DNA of 15,952 nt, taken from NCBI GenBank assembly GCA_946887025.1, contig CAMPJY010000048.1, positions 1-15,952 on the forward strand, written 5' to 3'. Positions 7,896 to 15,146 of this stretch are shown in pieces. A model generated the notes under the pieces. The model ran no database searches. It was not told where the DNA came from and worked only from the letters and a program-made list of their open reading frames with translations. How positions within the stretch are numbered: position 1 is the stretch's first letter; each line of letters starts with the position of its first letter. The translations under genes were made by a program, and so were the position numbers. Source of the DNA: an uncultured Salinimicrobium sp. (GTDB lineage Bacteria > Bacteroidota > Bacteroidia > Flavobacteriales > Flavobacteriaceae).

Positions 7896-9206
7896 ATGTC
7901 TGAAAAAAAGGTCTATACCCTGTCCCAGCTTACCAGGTCCATTCAGAATGTGGTCCAGACTCACTGTAACCAGATAATTTGGATAAAAGCAGAAATTGTC
8001 AAGCTGAATTACTACAGCAAGACAGGCCATTGCTATCCCGATCTGGTTGAAAAAAGGAACGGGAGTATTATTGCAGAACTGCGCGGAAATATCTGGAACT
8101 CCCATTTTCAGAAAATAAACGACAAGTTCAAATCCGTCCTGAAGGAGGAATTGAAGGATGACATGACCGTGGTGATTCAGGGGAGTGTCAGCTTTCATCC
8201 GGTGCATGGGCTTTCCCTGAACATCATTGATATAGATCCCGAATATACGCTTGGGGAGCTGGCAAGGGAAAAAGCCGAAACTATTGAAAGATTAAGGGCT
8301 GAAGCTCTGTTCCACGCCAATAAAAACGTTCCCTTGCCCGTTCTTCCGAAGACCATAGCCATCGTTTCAGTGGAAACGAGCAAAGGCTATCAGGATTTTC
8401 TGAATATCATCGAGAACAACCCCTGGGGCTACAAGTTTCATTTTCTTTTATTTCCGGCCATTTTACAAGGAGAGCGAGCTATAAGCAGTATACTTTCTCA
8501 ATTGGGGATTATCAAGGGATTTCATGAAGTTTTTGATGCCGTAGCCATTATTCGCGGAGGAGGGGGAGAGATCGGTCTCAGCTCCTTCGACAATTACCAT
8601 CTGTCCCGGGAGATCGCTACTTTCCCTATTCCTGTGCTCACCGGGATTGGACATTCCACTAATGTTACGGTCAGCGAGATGGTAAGCTATGAAAGCTTTA
8701 TTACCCCCACCAAGATCGCGGAGTTTCTGTTACAGAAGTACCAGGATTTTGGGACCCCTCTTAAAAAGAACGAGGAGAAGATATCAGAAAGGGTCCAGTA
8801 CCTTTTCAGGAGCCAGAAGAGCGGGCTTAAGGATACCGCCCGACTTTTCAGTTCGCTCACTCACAGGGCCCTTGAGAAAAGCAAATCAGGCTTGGATCAT
8901 ATGGCTTTCGGGATCAGGACCTCCGGGAATATCCTAATCCATACCCAACGCCAGGAATTGAACCAGAAGCTCAGTTTGTTGAGGAATTCTTCTCAGCTGA
9001 TCCTTCGGAAGCAGGCACACGGGCTGGAGAATATGGAGCAAAAAATACAGATGCTCTCCCCGTCGAACATTTTGAAAAGGGGCTACAGCATCACCCGACA
9101 GCAGGGGAAAGTCATATTTGACGCGGATCAACTGCAGCCGGATATGCTTCTTGAAACAGAATTATTCCACGGAAAAATAACCAGTAAACCTATAAAGAAT
9201 GCCTGA
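7896..9206 (+). CDS. xseA: Exodeoxyribonuclease VII large subunit
   Basis: XseA is the catalytic subunit of the single-strand exonuclease made of one XseA and several XseB chains. The product from the ATG at 7896 is 436 residues. An OB-fold occupies the first 110 residues (IWIKAEIVKLNYY, then ELRGNIW). The catalytic core has TSKGYQDFL at 161-169, IRGGGGEIGLSSFDN at about 219-233 and GIGHSTN at 250-256, followed by ITPTKIAEFLL and a long helical region. The known E. coli active-site set is Asp155, Arg205, His238 and Asp241; the apparent counterparts are Asp167, Arg220, His253 and Asn256, so the last acid is an asparagine here. A TTG at 7875 is in frame but sits among promoter-like sequence (TAATTTCG at 7866-7873). 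The stop overlaps the start of xseB by eight bases. Confidence 0.93.
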   Translation: MSEKKVYTLSQLTRSIQNVVQTHCNQIIWIKAEIVKLNYYSKTGHCYPDLVEKRNGSIIAELRGNIWNSHFQKINDKFKSVLKEELKDDMTVVIQGSVSFHPVHGLSLNIIDIDPEYTLGELAREKAETIERLRAEALFHANKNVPLPVLPKTIAIVSVETSKGYQDFLNIIENNPWGYKFHFLLFPAILQGERAISSILSQLGIIKGFHEVFDAVAIIRGGGGEIGLSSFDNYHLSREIATFPIPVLTGIGHSTNVTVSEMVSYESFITPTKIAEFLLQKYQDFGTPLKKNEEKISERVQYLFRSQKSGLKDTARLFSSLTHRALEKSKSGLDHMAFGIRTSGNILIHTQRQELNQKLSLLRNSSQLILRKQAHGLENMEQKIQMLSPSNILKRGYSITRQQGKVIFDADQLQPDMLLETELFHGKITSKPIKNA

Positions 9207-9408
9207 AAATATTACATATACCGAAGCTTATAATGAGTTGCAGAAGATCGTGTCTGAGATGGAAAACTCCGAGATCAGCATTGATGAACTCGACGGCCGG
9301 ATCAAGAGGGCTTCCGTGCTTCTGAAGATCTGTAAGGACAAATTATTTTCCACAGAAAAGGAGGTGCAGCAGGTGCTGGAGGAAATAAAAAATTATTCTG
9401 TGGAATAG
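9199..9408 (+). CDS. xseB: Exodeoxyribonuclease VII small subunit
   Basis: XseB is the small helical subunit that binds along the XseA helices and is needed for a stable exonuclease VII. This 69-residue product is typical in length. The family pattern is visible: YTEAYNELQKIVSEMEN, then ISIDELDGRIKRASVLLKICKDKL read in parts, forming two antiparallel helices. The start ATG lies eight bases inside the end of xseA, so translation is very likely coupled and the two subunits are made together. The protein has no enzymatic residues of its own. Nothing appears to follow it in the same operon, since a repeat-bearing gap of 101 bases separates it from the MATE gene and no terminator is evident there. 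Confidence 0.95.
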   Translation: MPENITYTEAYNELQKIVSEMENSEISIDELDGRIKRASVLLKICKDKLFSTEKEVQQVLEEIKNYSVE

Positions 9409-9439
9409 AATATCCATTCCCGCGATTCCATCAAACCCC

Positions 9440-9471
9440 ATCTGCGAAAATCTGCGCCTAAATCTGCGGGA
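9440..9471 (+). repeat. ATCTGCG-unit intergenic repeat, copy 1
   Basis: Three ATCTGCG units start at 9440, 9450 and 9462, spaced 10 and 12 bases apart, and the last runs into GGGA. A second copy at 12193 shares 27 of its first 28 bases. Copies this similar, more than 2.7 kb apart and both between genes, suggest a dispersed family. I recall similar strings from other Flavobacteriaceae intergenic DNA, but cannot check that here. Confidence 0.8.
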
Positions 9472-9509
9472 ACCCCTTCCCCCCTAACCAGCATCCTCTC
9501 CCGGAAAAA

Positions 9510-10904
9510 ATGAAAAAGCTCAAAGACTTCCTTCACCTCCTCGGCACTGCCCTAAAAGGCACTGAGCAGGATTACACCAACCTGGGAATCAAAAAAAGTA
9601 TCGTCCTGCTGTCAACCCCCATGATCCTGGAGATGCTCATGGAATCCCTCTTTGCAATAGTGGACATATTTTTCGTGGGGCGACTGGGGGCTGTGGCCCT
9701 GGCTACGGTGGGGTTGACCGAGTCGGTGCTGATGATCATCTATTCCATGGGGATGGGAATAGGTATGGCAGCCACCGCCATGGTAGCCCGAAGGGTGGGA
9801 GAGAAAAATTACAGGGAAGCGGGCAGCGTCACTTTCCAATTGCTTGTAACAGGATTTGTTCTGTCTGTCCTCACCGGTTTTTTTGCCGCCTATTATGCTC
9901 CTGAGATCCTGAAAATAATGGGAGGCTCCCCCAAAGTAGTCGCAGAAGGCACGGCTTACGCCAGGATCATTTTTGCAGGGAATTTCGCCATCCTGTTGCT
10001 GTTTCTGATCAATGGGGCCTTCAGAGGAGCCGGACAACCACATCTTGCCATGAGGACCCTGTGGCTGTCAAATGGTCTTAATATTGTCCTGGACCCTTTG
10101 CTGATCTTCGGGCTGGGAAGTTTTGAAGGCCTGGGTCTGGCAGGGGCTGCCTGGGCTACCACTATTGGAAGAAGTATCGGGGTACTATATCAGTTATATC
10201 ATCTGCTGAACGGAAAACATCTGTTGAAGATCGCAAGGGAGGATATCATTTTGAGTTTCAGCGTGGTATTCCGGATCTTAAAAGTCTCGGTTGGGGGAAT
10301 GGGCCAGTTCCTGATCGAATCGGCCAGCTGGATCTTCCTGACGAGGATTATGGCTGAGTTTGGCAGTAAAAACCTGGCCGGCTATACCATTGCCTTCAGG
10401 GTAATAGGTTTCACCCTGCTTCCTGCCTGGGGCCTTGCTTCAGCTGCGGCTACCCTGGTAGGTCAGAACCTGGGAGCGGGAAAAATAAAAAGAGCGCAGA
10501 TCTCGGTGCTGCTGACTTCCCGCTACAACGCCATTTTCCTGGGGCTGATCACCATTCTGTTTCTGATTTTTGGCAGCTCCATTGCAGGGCTGTTTTCGGA
10601 TGATCCGGAGGTGATAGAAATAGCCTCGGAAGCCTTGAAGATAATTACCCTGGGCTATGTCTTTTTCGGAATTGGCATGGTCATGATCCAGGCCTTTAAT
10701 GGCGCAGGGGACACAAGGACTCCTGCTTTAATTAATGTCCTTGTCCTCTGGCTGATCGAGATCCCATTTGCCTATGCCCTGGCTATTTATCTGGAAATGG
10801 AGGCTACAGGGATCTTTGTGGCTATTGCCATCTGCCACTCCTTACACGCCCTGGTGAGCTGGTGGCTGTTCAAAAAAGGCAGGTGGAAGACGGTCAGGGT
10901 TTAG
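9510..10904 (+). CDS. MATE family multidrug/cation efflux transporter
   Basis: A 464-residue inner-membrane protein of the MATE family, which exports cationic drugs or metabolites in exchange for Na+ or H+. Hydrophobic segments recur from about residue 30 to the end, consistent with 12 spans in two similar halves. Family traits include the first helix with STPMILEMLMESLFAIVDIFFVGRLG read in parts (VDIFFVGRLG is the usual early motif), GAFRGAGQPHLAMRT near residue 170 and its second-half partner FNGAGDTRTPALIN near 400. The substrate cannot be predicted. The 30-residue charged N-terminus before the first span (MKKLKDFLHLLG) is a common feature in Bacteroidota. Its TAG stop lies inside the left arm of a 12-base inverted repeat. 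There is no clear TAnnTTTG promoter in the preceding gap. Confidence 0.94.
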   Translation: MKKLKDFLHLLGTALKGTEQDYTNLGIKKSIVLLSTPMILEMLMESLFAIVDIFFVGRLGAVALATVGLTESVLMIIYSMGMGIGMAATAMVARRVGEKNYREAGSVTFQLLVTGFVLSVLTGFFAAYYAPEILKIMGGSPKVVAEGTAYARIIFAGNFAILLLFLINGAFRGAGQPHLAMRTLWLSNGLNIVLDPLLIFGLGSFEGLGLAGAAWATTIGRSIGVLYQLYHLLNGKHLLKIAREDIILSFSVVFRILKVSVGGMGQFLIESASWIFLTRIMAEFGSKNLAGYTIAFRVIGFTLLPAWGLASAAATLVGQNLGAGKIKRAQISVLLTSRYNAIFLGLITILFLIFGSSIAGLFSDDPEVIEIASEALKIITLGYVFFGIGMVMIQAFNGAGDTRTPALINVLVLWLIEIPFAYALAIYLEMEATGIFVAIAICHSLHALVSWWLFKKGRWKTVRV

Positions 10905-10939
10905 CCCAATTAGGATCGCAGAAAATTGGGCTAAAGCCC
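10900..10939 (+). repeat. REP-like hairpin overlapping the MATE stop codon
   Basis: TTTAGCCCAATT (10900-10911) and AATTGGGCTAAA (10924-10935) form a perfect 12-base inverted repeat with a 12-base loop; the TAG stop codon of the efflux gene is at 10902-10904. A nested palindrome GGGCTAAAGCCC is at 10928-10939. There is no T run of terminator type directly after the main stem, although TTTGTTTT follows the nested one. Confidence 0.75.
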
Positions 10940-10960
10940 TTTGTTTTAGGAATTCAGAAC

Positions 10961-10980
10961 CCGGGGCTTAAAAGCCCCGG
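10961..10980 (+). repeat. GC-rich hairpin of the REP-like cluster
   Basis: CCGGGGCTT (10961-10969) pairs with AAGCCCCGG (10972-10980) around AA. It keeps the central GCTT/AAGC form of the neighbouring hairpins but has different, stronger arms, and is flanked on the right by CAATTG. Confidence 0.75.
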
Positions 10981-11002
10981 CAATTGAGATTCTTGAAATA
11001 AA

Positions 11003-11116
11003 TTCAATTGCTTCCAGCTTTAACAATTGAAAACCATGAGGATAAATTTTCAATTGCTTCCAGCTTTAGCTGGAGGATCAAGAATCCAATTCATGATCCG
11101 GGCTTTATCCCAATTG
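11003..11116 (+). repeat. Direct repeats and hairpins of the REP-like cluster, CAATTG-flanked
   Basis: A 20-base direct repeat (TTCAATTGCTTCCAGCTTTA) occurs at 11003-11022 and 11049-11068. The second copy completes a hairpin, CCAGCT TT AGCTGG (11060-11073); the first is cut off after CAGCTTTA. CAATTGAAAA (11024-11033) and TTTTCAATTG (11047-11056) are inverted. GGATCA (11075-11080) and TGATCC (11094-11099) form another pair, and GGGCTTTATCCCAATTG at 11100-11116 looks like a decayed relative of the hairpin at 10900. An open frame crosses this region but is only repeat sequence. Confidence 0.75.
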
Positions 11117-11197
11117 CTTATAAAACCTCCCCGGTTGTGACCAAAGTCATAACCTCAGCCTCTACATGTTTGTTCCTTTGCATTTTTAAAATGAATA

Positions 11198-12166
11198 ATG
11201 ATGAACGAGACATTTGATATTTCCACGCTGCCCAAAGGCCACCCAATAAGTGTGTTTTTTGAAGAAAAACAACTAATTGTCCGCCTGCTGGAGGAAATCA
11301 GCATCACAGACCCAAAAAACGAATACCAGAAGAACTACAACATGTTCAACCAGCTTCATACCATTGAACGCCGCTTTGAACGAAAGGAAAACCAGCTCTT
11401 CCCCGTACTGGAAAAGAGAGGCTGGAACGGCCCCTCCCAGGGGATGTGGTCCTTCCACGATACCCTCAGGGAGCAGTTCAGACTGCTGAGAAGAAAACTG
11501 GAGGAACGGAATTTCGAGGGGGTCCTGGACGATATGAGATTCCTAACCAGTGGGATCTACAGACTGCTGGTGGTGGAGGAATCCGTGCTTTTCCCCAACG
11601 CCATGGACCTGATTACAGATGAAGACTGGATCTCTGTCCGCAACGGGGAAGAAGAGATAGGCTGGATGCTCCCACAGGCCCCGCCAGCATTTCCGGAGCA
11701 GGAATACATCCACCCCAGCCAGGATTTCACCAAACGAGACCTGTCGTTCTCCCTGGAGAATACTTCCCATTACGATGAAGGCTATATGACCGTGGAGCAG
11801 GTCAACCTGCTTCTAAAAACCATGCCGCTCGACATAACATACGTGGATGAAAACGACAAGGTGATCTTCTACAACCGCGGTGAGGAAAGGGTATTCCCCA
11901 GGAGTGCCGGGATCATTGGCCGGGAGGTGAAATTCTGCCATCCCCCTAAGAGTGTCGGTACCGTATTAAAGATCCTGGAAGAATTCCGAAGCGGGGCCAA
12001 GAGCGAAGCTTCCTTCTGGATCAATTTCAAGGGCAGACTTATCTACATCAGGTATTTTGCCGTCAGGGATGCGCAGAAGAATTACAAGGGGGTGATCGAG
12101 ATGTCTCAGGACATTACGGATATCAAGAAGATAGAAGGAGAGAACAGGTTGTTGAACTGGGAATGA
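11198..12166 (+). CDS. Hemerythrin-like and PAS domain protein (DUF438-type architecture)
   Basis: A 322-residue cytosolic protein without membrane spans. Residues about 10-160 are a hemerythrin-like helical bundle: GHPISVFFEEKQ with His15, RKENQLFP around Glu64, SFHDTLRE with His87 and EESVLFPNAMDLIT with Glu128 are the expected ligand segments. Residues about 205-315 form a PAS domain (LDITYVDENDKVIFYNR, then GREVKFCHPPKSV, and closing QDITDIKKIEGEN). This order resembles the C-terminal part of DUF438 proteins, which bind non-haem iron and may sense oxygen or nitric oxide; the N-terminal DUF438 domain itself is absent. The position usually held by a histidine before RKEN reads Arg59. No output domain is visible, so it may act through a partner. 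The ATG at 11201 is an equally possible start. It ends against a bidirectional terminator facing the ferredoxin gene. Confidence 0.85.
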   Translation: MMNETFDISTLPKGHPISVFFEEKQLIVRLLEEISITDPKNEYQKNYNMFNQLHTIERRFERKENQLFPVLEKRGWNGPSQGMWSFHDTLREQFRLLRRKLEERNFEGVLDDMRFLTSGIYRLLVVEESVLFPNAMDLITDEDWISVRNGEEEIGWMLPQAPPAFPEQEYIHPSQDFTKRDLSFSLENTSHYDEGYMTVEQVNLLLKTMPLDITYVDENDKVIFYNRGEERVFPRSAGIIGREVKFCHPPKSVGTVLKILEEFRSGAKSEASFWINFKGRLIYIRYFAVRDAQKNYKGVIEMSQDITDIKKIEGENRLLNWE

Positions 12167-12192
12167 GGTCGGGAGTCCTAAGTCCGAAGATT

Positions 12193-12233
12193 ATCTGCGA
12201 AAATCTGCGCATAAATCTGCGGTATCTGCGGGA
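12193..12233 (+). repeat. ATCTGCG-unit intergenic repeat, copy 2
   Basis: Four ATCTGCG units start at 12193, 12203, 12215 and 12224, ending in GGGA. Compared with copy 1 it has one extra unit. It lies between the hemerythrin-PAS stop codon and the terminator at 12252. Confidence 0.8.
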
Positions 12234-12251
12234 AAAAAGACAGAAGGCAGA

Positions 12252-12290
12252 AAAACAGGCCACAGAATATTGATTTCTGTGGCCTGTTTT
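12252..12290. terminator. Bidirectional terminator between converging genes
   Basis: A perfect 16-base inverted repeat (12252-12267 with 12275-12290) has a 7-base loop, an A run on the left and TTTTATTTT on the right. It sits between the hemerythrin-PAS gene and the ferredoxin gene, which converge, and is built to stop transcription from both sides. Confidence 0.9.
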
Positions 12291-12308
12291 ATTTTGGAGA
12301 CCTGAAAC

Positions 12309-12545
12309 CTATCCTCCCGTCTCCTTTACGGAAATGATCCTTACAGGACAGGCCTGTGCAGCCGCTTCAGCTGTTTCCAGAATTGACAGGTCAGCCGATT
12401 TTAAGGTGTGGAAACCTTTGTTGTCAGTCGATCTTAACAGCACCGTCTTCCCATCCTTTTTGGACATCCGGAACTTCTCCGGGGCAAGTTCCACGCAGTA
12501 GTTACAGCCAATGCATTTACTCCGTTGCAGGGTAATGATTACCAT
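12309..12545 (-). CDS. Small ferredoxin, single [4Fe-4S] cluster
   Basis: A 78-residue electron-transfer protein. CIGCNYC gives Cys11, Cys14 and Cys17, and CP at residue 66 gives the fourth ligand, the arrangement of single-cluster ferredoxins that have lost the second motif. Between them runs a hydrophilic region (APEKFRMSKKDGKTVLL), typical for this group. The ATG overlaps the stop codon of the U32 gene by one base (TGATG on the minus strand), so the two are translationally coupled and the ferredoxin plausibly supplies electrons to, or helps the cluster of, the U32 enzyme. That partnership is inference. It is the last gene of the unit and is followed by the bidirectional terminator at 12252-12290. 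Its redox partner could equally be some other enzyme encoded elsewhere. Confidence 0.9.
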   Translation of the reverse strand: MVIITLQRSKCIGCNYCVELAPEKFRMSKKDGKTVLLRSTDNKGFHTLKSADLSILETAEAAAQACPVRIISVKETGG

Positions 12546-13786
12546 CAGGCTTCCACCAGTTTATACAATTTGTCCGAAGTCCGCACCCTGAAAGGCAATC
12601 TGAGGGTACAGCTTTTGCCTTTATCGGCTTTTTCTGCAGGAAGCTCATCCACATATAATTCCTCCACTATGGTTTCCCTGGCACCGGTGCTTGGCCCCGT
12701 GATAAGGATCTTATCCCCTTTTTTAAGATCATAGGCTTCGATGGCAAATTCCGCGATCCCTGACTTGGGAAAATAATGGGCGCCTTTTCCCAGATAAACC
12801 TTCTTCTGGGTAGCCTGCGATCCCGAGGTCCTGCTCCACTCCCCCAGTTTCTGACCTAAATAATAGCCCGACCAGAATCCACGGTTATACACCGTTGCCA
12901 GCTCCTCCATCCACCGGGCTATTTTTTCGTCGTTGTAGGAGTTATCCAGATAAGCATCAATGGCTTCCCGGTAACATCTTGTCACGGTAGCCACATATTC
13001 GGGCGCCCTGCCCCTGCCCTCGATCTTCAGGACCTCTATCCCTGCATCCATCACCTGGTCCAGGAAGTTGATGGTACACAGATCTTTGGGCGACATCATA
13101 TATTCATTGTCGATCTCGATTTCAAAACCGGATTCCTGGTCGATCACCGTATATTTCTTCCTGCAGTTCTGCTTACACGCACCCCGGTTAGCCGAGGAAT
13201 TATGCGAGTGCAGGCTCAGGTAACATTTCCCTGAAACCGCCATACACAACGCCCCATGTCCGAAGATCTCTATCTTCACCAGTTCCCCCGAAGGGCCTTT
13301 TATCTGCTCCTTTTCAATCTGTTCGGAAATCTTCCTGACCTGTCGCAGACTCAGCTCTCGCGACATGACCATGGTTTCTGCAAAAAGACTGTAGAATTTC
13401 ACCGTCTCGATATTCGTAATGTTCAGCTGAGTGGAAATATGCACATCCATCCCCATGCCCCTTGCCGAGGCGATCACCGCCTGATCAGAGGCTATTACAG
13501 CCGATATCTCCGCTTCCCTGGCCTTGGTGAGCAGATTTTTGATAAGGGACAGGTCGTGGTCGTAAATGATTGTGTTGAGAGTGAGATAGGACCTGACATT
13601 ATATTCTTTGCACCTTCTGGAAATCTCGGGCAGATCGGCTATGCTAAAATTAATGGAGGCCCGGGCCCGCATGTTAAGCTGGTCCGCCCCGAAATATACG
13701 GAGTCGGCCCCGTTGTCCAAAGCCGCCTGAAGGGATTCAAAATTCCCGGCAGGAGCCATCAGCTCTATTCTTTTGCTTTTATTCAT
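12545..13786 (-). CDS. trhP: U32-family protein, probable prephenate-dependent tRNA uridine(34) hydroxylase
   Basis: The protein has 413 residues from the ATG at 13786. Its N-terminus, IELMAPAGNFESLQAALDNGADSVYFGAD read in parts, is the U32 barrel start, and HGALCMAVSGKC followed by NRGACKQNC carries four cysteines (181, 188, 204 and 208) in the spacing of the iron-sulfur site of this family. By length it matches the TrhP (YegQ) type, which hydroxylates U34 of certain tRNAs using prephenate, better than RlhA, which is about 650 residues. The U32 'peptidase' name is historical. A start at 13834 would lie upstream of a TACTTTTG promoter element, so the internal ATG giving MNKSKRIEL is preferred. 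A ferredoxin gene overlaps its end by one base. The symbol rests on family similarity, and another RNA substrate is possible. Confidence 0.8.
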   Translation of the reverse strand: MNKSKRIELMAPAGNFESLQAALDNGADSVYFGADQLNMRARASINFSIADLPEISRRCKEYNVRSYLTLNTIIYDHDLSLIKNLLTKAREAEISAVIASDQAVIASARGMGMDVHISTQLNITNIETVKFYSLFAETMVMSRELSLRQVRKISEQIEKEQIKGPSGELVKIEIFGHGALCMAVSGKCYLSLHSHNSSANRGACKQNCRKKYTVIDQESGFEIEIDNEYMMSPKDLCTINFLDQVMDAGIEVLKIEGRGRAPEYVATVTRCYREAIDAYLDNSYNDEKIARWMEELATVYNRGFWSGYYLGQKLGEWSRTSGSQATQKKVYLGKGAHYFPKSGIAEFAIEAYDLKKGDKILITGPSTGARETIVEELYVDELPAEKADKGKSCTLRLPFRVRTSDKLYKLVEA

Positions 13787-13813
13787 AAATACAGACTCTT
13801 CTGAAAATAAATG

Positions 13814-13842
13814 CAAAAGTAGGGCAGCGCCCATTCCTGAAA
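13814..13842 (-). promoter_or_regulatory. Promoter of the U32-ferredoxin unit
   Basis: On the minus strand TACTTTTG (13814-13821) exactly matches TAnnTTTG, and TTTC (13839-13842) lies 17 bases upstream, a good spacing for a Bacteroidota promoter with one mismatch in the -33 element. The -7 element is 27 bases before the ATG at 13786, giving a short leader. It rules out the longer frame start at 13834 as the main initiator. Confidence 0.65.
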
Positions 13843-13878
13843 TGTGACCCTGGTCATAATCCGGGGGAATATGATGCC

Positions 13879-15039
13879 TTAGGCCGGCGTGGATTGACTT
13901 TTTCTACTCCTCCGGTGCCTGAAGAACAACTGGGAGATGGGGATCAGCATCAAGCCTGAAAAGAGCAACAGCAGGAAGGAAACCTTCAGATTAAAGAGGT
14001 GTGCCAGGTAACCTATCAGCGGTGGGCCCAGCAACATCCCTATAATAGCATAGGTGGCGATTATGGAAATAGCCATTCCGGGGGAATATTTTTCAGAGGT
14101 ACCCGCCAGCGCAAAGGTCATGGGGAAAATAGCCGCCACTCCCAGTCCCACCAGACTGAATCCTACCACAGCAGGCCAGAAATAAGGAAGGATGATCATA
14201 AGAGCAATCCCCGTAACTATGACCGAGGAGCTCATAACATACATCCTTTCCATCCCTATTTTTTCAATTATCCTGTCAGAAAGAAAACGGGAGAGCGCCA
14301 TGAACACCATAAAGATCAGGTATCCGGTGGTGAAAACTTCCTCCTTCACCACCTCCTTGAAATATACCCCGCTCCAGTCGAACATCCCGCCTTCACAGAT
14401 CGCCGCAAAGAATACGAGCAGTCCCAGATATACTATGAACTTATCCGGCTTTTTAAAGTTCAGCTTATTCCCCTGGGTCACCCGATCCTTTTTCAGCAGA
14501 AAACTGTAGGAGAATACTCCCGCAACTAAGGTGATGATGGCCACGATCAGTAAATGGGTTCCCATGGAAACTTCCATGCTGATGATCAGGGTCGAAAACC
14601 CGACACCTGCCAGGCCACCCGTACTCCAGATCCCATGAAAGGAGCCAATGATCTTTTTCACAAAGGACTTCTGCAGGGTGATGGACTGGGTATTCATGGC
14701 GATATTCACGATCCTCATGGAAAAGGAAAACAGAAAAATGGCAGCAATCAGGACCCAGAGGTTTCCGGAGAAACCGATCAGGGCCAGCGCAATTGAAAAG
14801 AAAATGAAGGAGACCAAAAGGGGAAGGCGGCTGTCGAACCGGGAAACCAGCCAGCCGGAAATAGGCAATCCTACAAGGGAACTCACGGGCATTACCAACA
14901 GCAGATTCCCCAGTTCCGCTTCATTTAGATCAAACAATGTCTTCAGGGTCGGGATCCTGGAGGCCCAGGAGGCGAAACCAAATCCGGAAATGAAAAAGTA
15001 GACACTGAGCGCAATGCGTTGTTTTAACCTGGGTTCCAT
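13879..15039 (-). CDS. MFS transporter (YbjJ-like)
   Basis: A 386-residue integral membrane protein of the major facilitator superfamily with about 12 hydrophobic segments. The opening QRIALSVYFFISGFGFASW and the following SRIPTLKTLFDLNEAELGNLLLV, read in parts, resemble the YbjJ group, and GWLVSRFDSRLPLL matches the loop 2-3 region with its arginines. The substrate is unknown; drug, sugar or organic acid export or uptake are all possible. The frame extends upstream to 15135, but the extra 32 residues (including FEICTDICNFFSAA) lack similarity to membrane proteins of this family, so the ATG at 15039 is chosen. A weak promoter-like GATATTTG lies at 15059-15066 on the minus strand. The last residues are positively charged (FRHRRSRKSQ). 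It is divergent from the metallothionein-like gene. Confidence 0.88.
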   Translation of the reverse strand: MEPRLKQRIALSVYFFISGFGFASWASRIPTLKTLFDLNEAELGNLLLVMPVSSLVGLPISGWLVSRFDSRLPLLVSFIFFSIALALIGFSGNLWVLIAAIFLFSFSMRIVNIAMNTQSITLQKSFVKKIIGSFHGIWSTGGLAGVGFSTLIISMEVSMGTHLLIVAIITLVAGVFSYSFLLKKDRVTQGNKLNFKKPDKFIVYLGLLVFFAAICEGGMFDWSGVYFKEVVKEEVFTTGYLIFMVFMALSRFLSDRIIEKIGMERMYVMSSSVIVTGIALMIILPYFWPAVVGFSLVGLGVAAIFPMTFALAGTSEKYSPGMAISIIATYAIIGMLLGPPLIGYLAHLFNLKVSFLLLLFSGLMLIPISQLFFRHRRSRKSQSTPA

Positions 15040-15146
15040 AGCTGCTGAAAAGAAGTTGCAAATATCCGTGCATATTTCGAATCTGCAGGTATTCCAAAGG
15101 GTAAAATTTTGTTGCCAAAAGTGAAATTTTCCCAAAAAAATGTATC

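Noticed and set aside
11008..11217. An open frame of 69 codons starting in the repeat cluster after the efflux gene
   Set aside because: It is made almost wholly of the direct repeats and hairpins, has no family likeness and overlaps the start of the hemerythrin-PAS gene.
9440..12233. ATCTGCG repeats as a CRISPR array
   Set aside because: Units are only 7 bases with 2-5 base gaps, there are no spacers of 25-40 bases and no cas genes.
12545..13786. A secreted or collagenase-type peptidase
   Set aside because: The U32 peptidase name is historical; there is no signal peptide, and the four-cysteine motif fits the RNA-modifying members.
13787..13834. Longer U32 gene start at 13834
   Set aside because: It lies upstream of the TACTTTTG promoter element, so the main transcript would not contain it.
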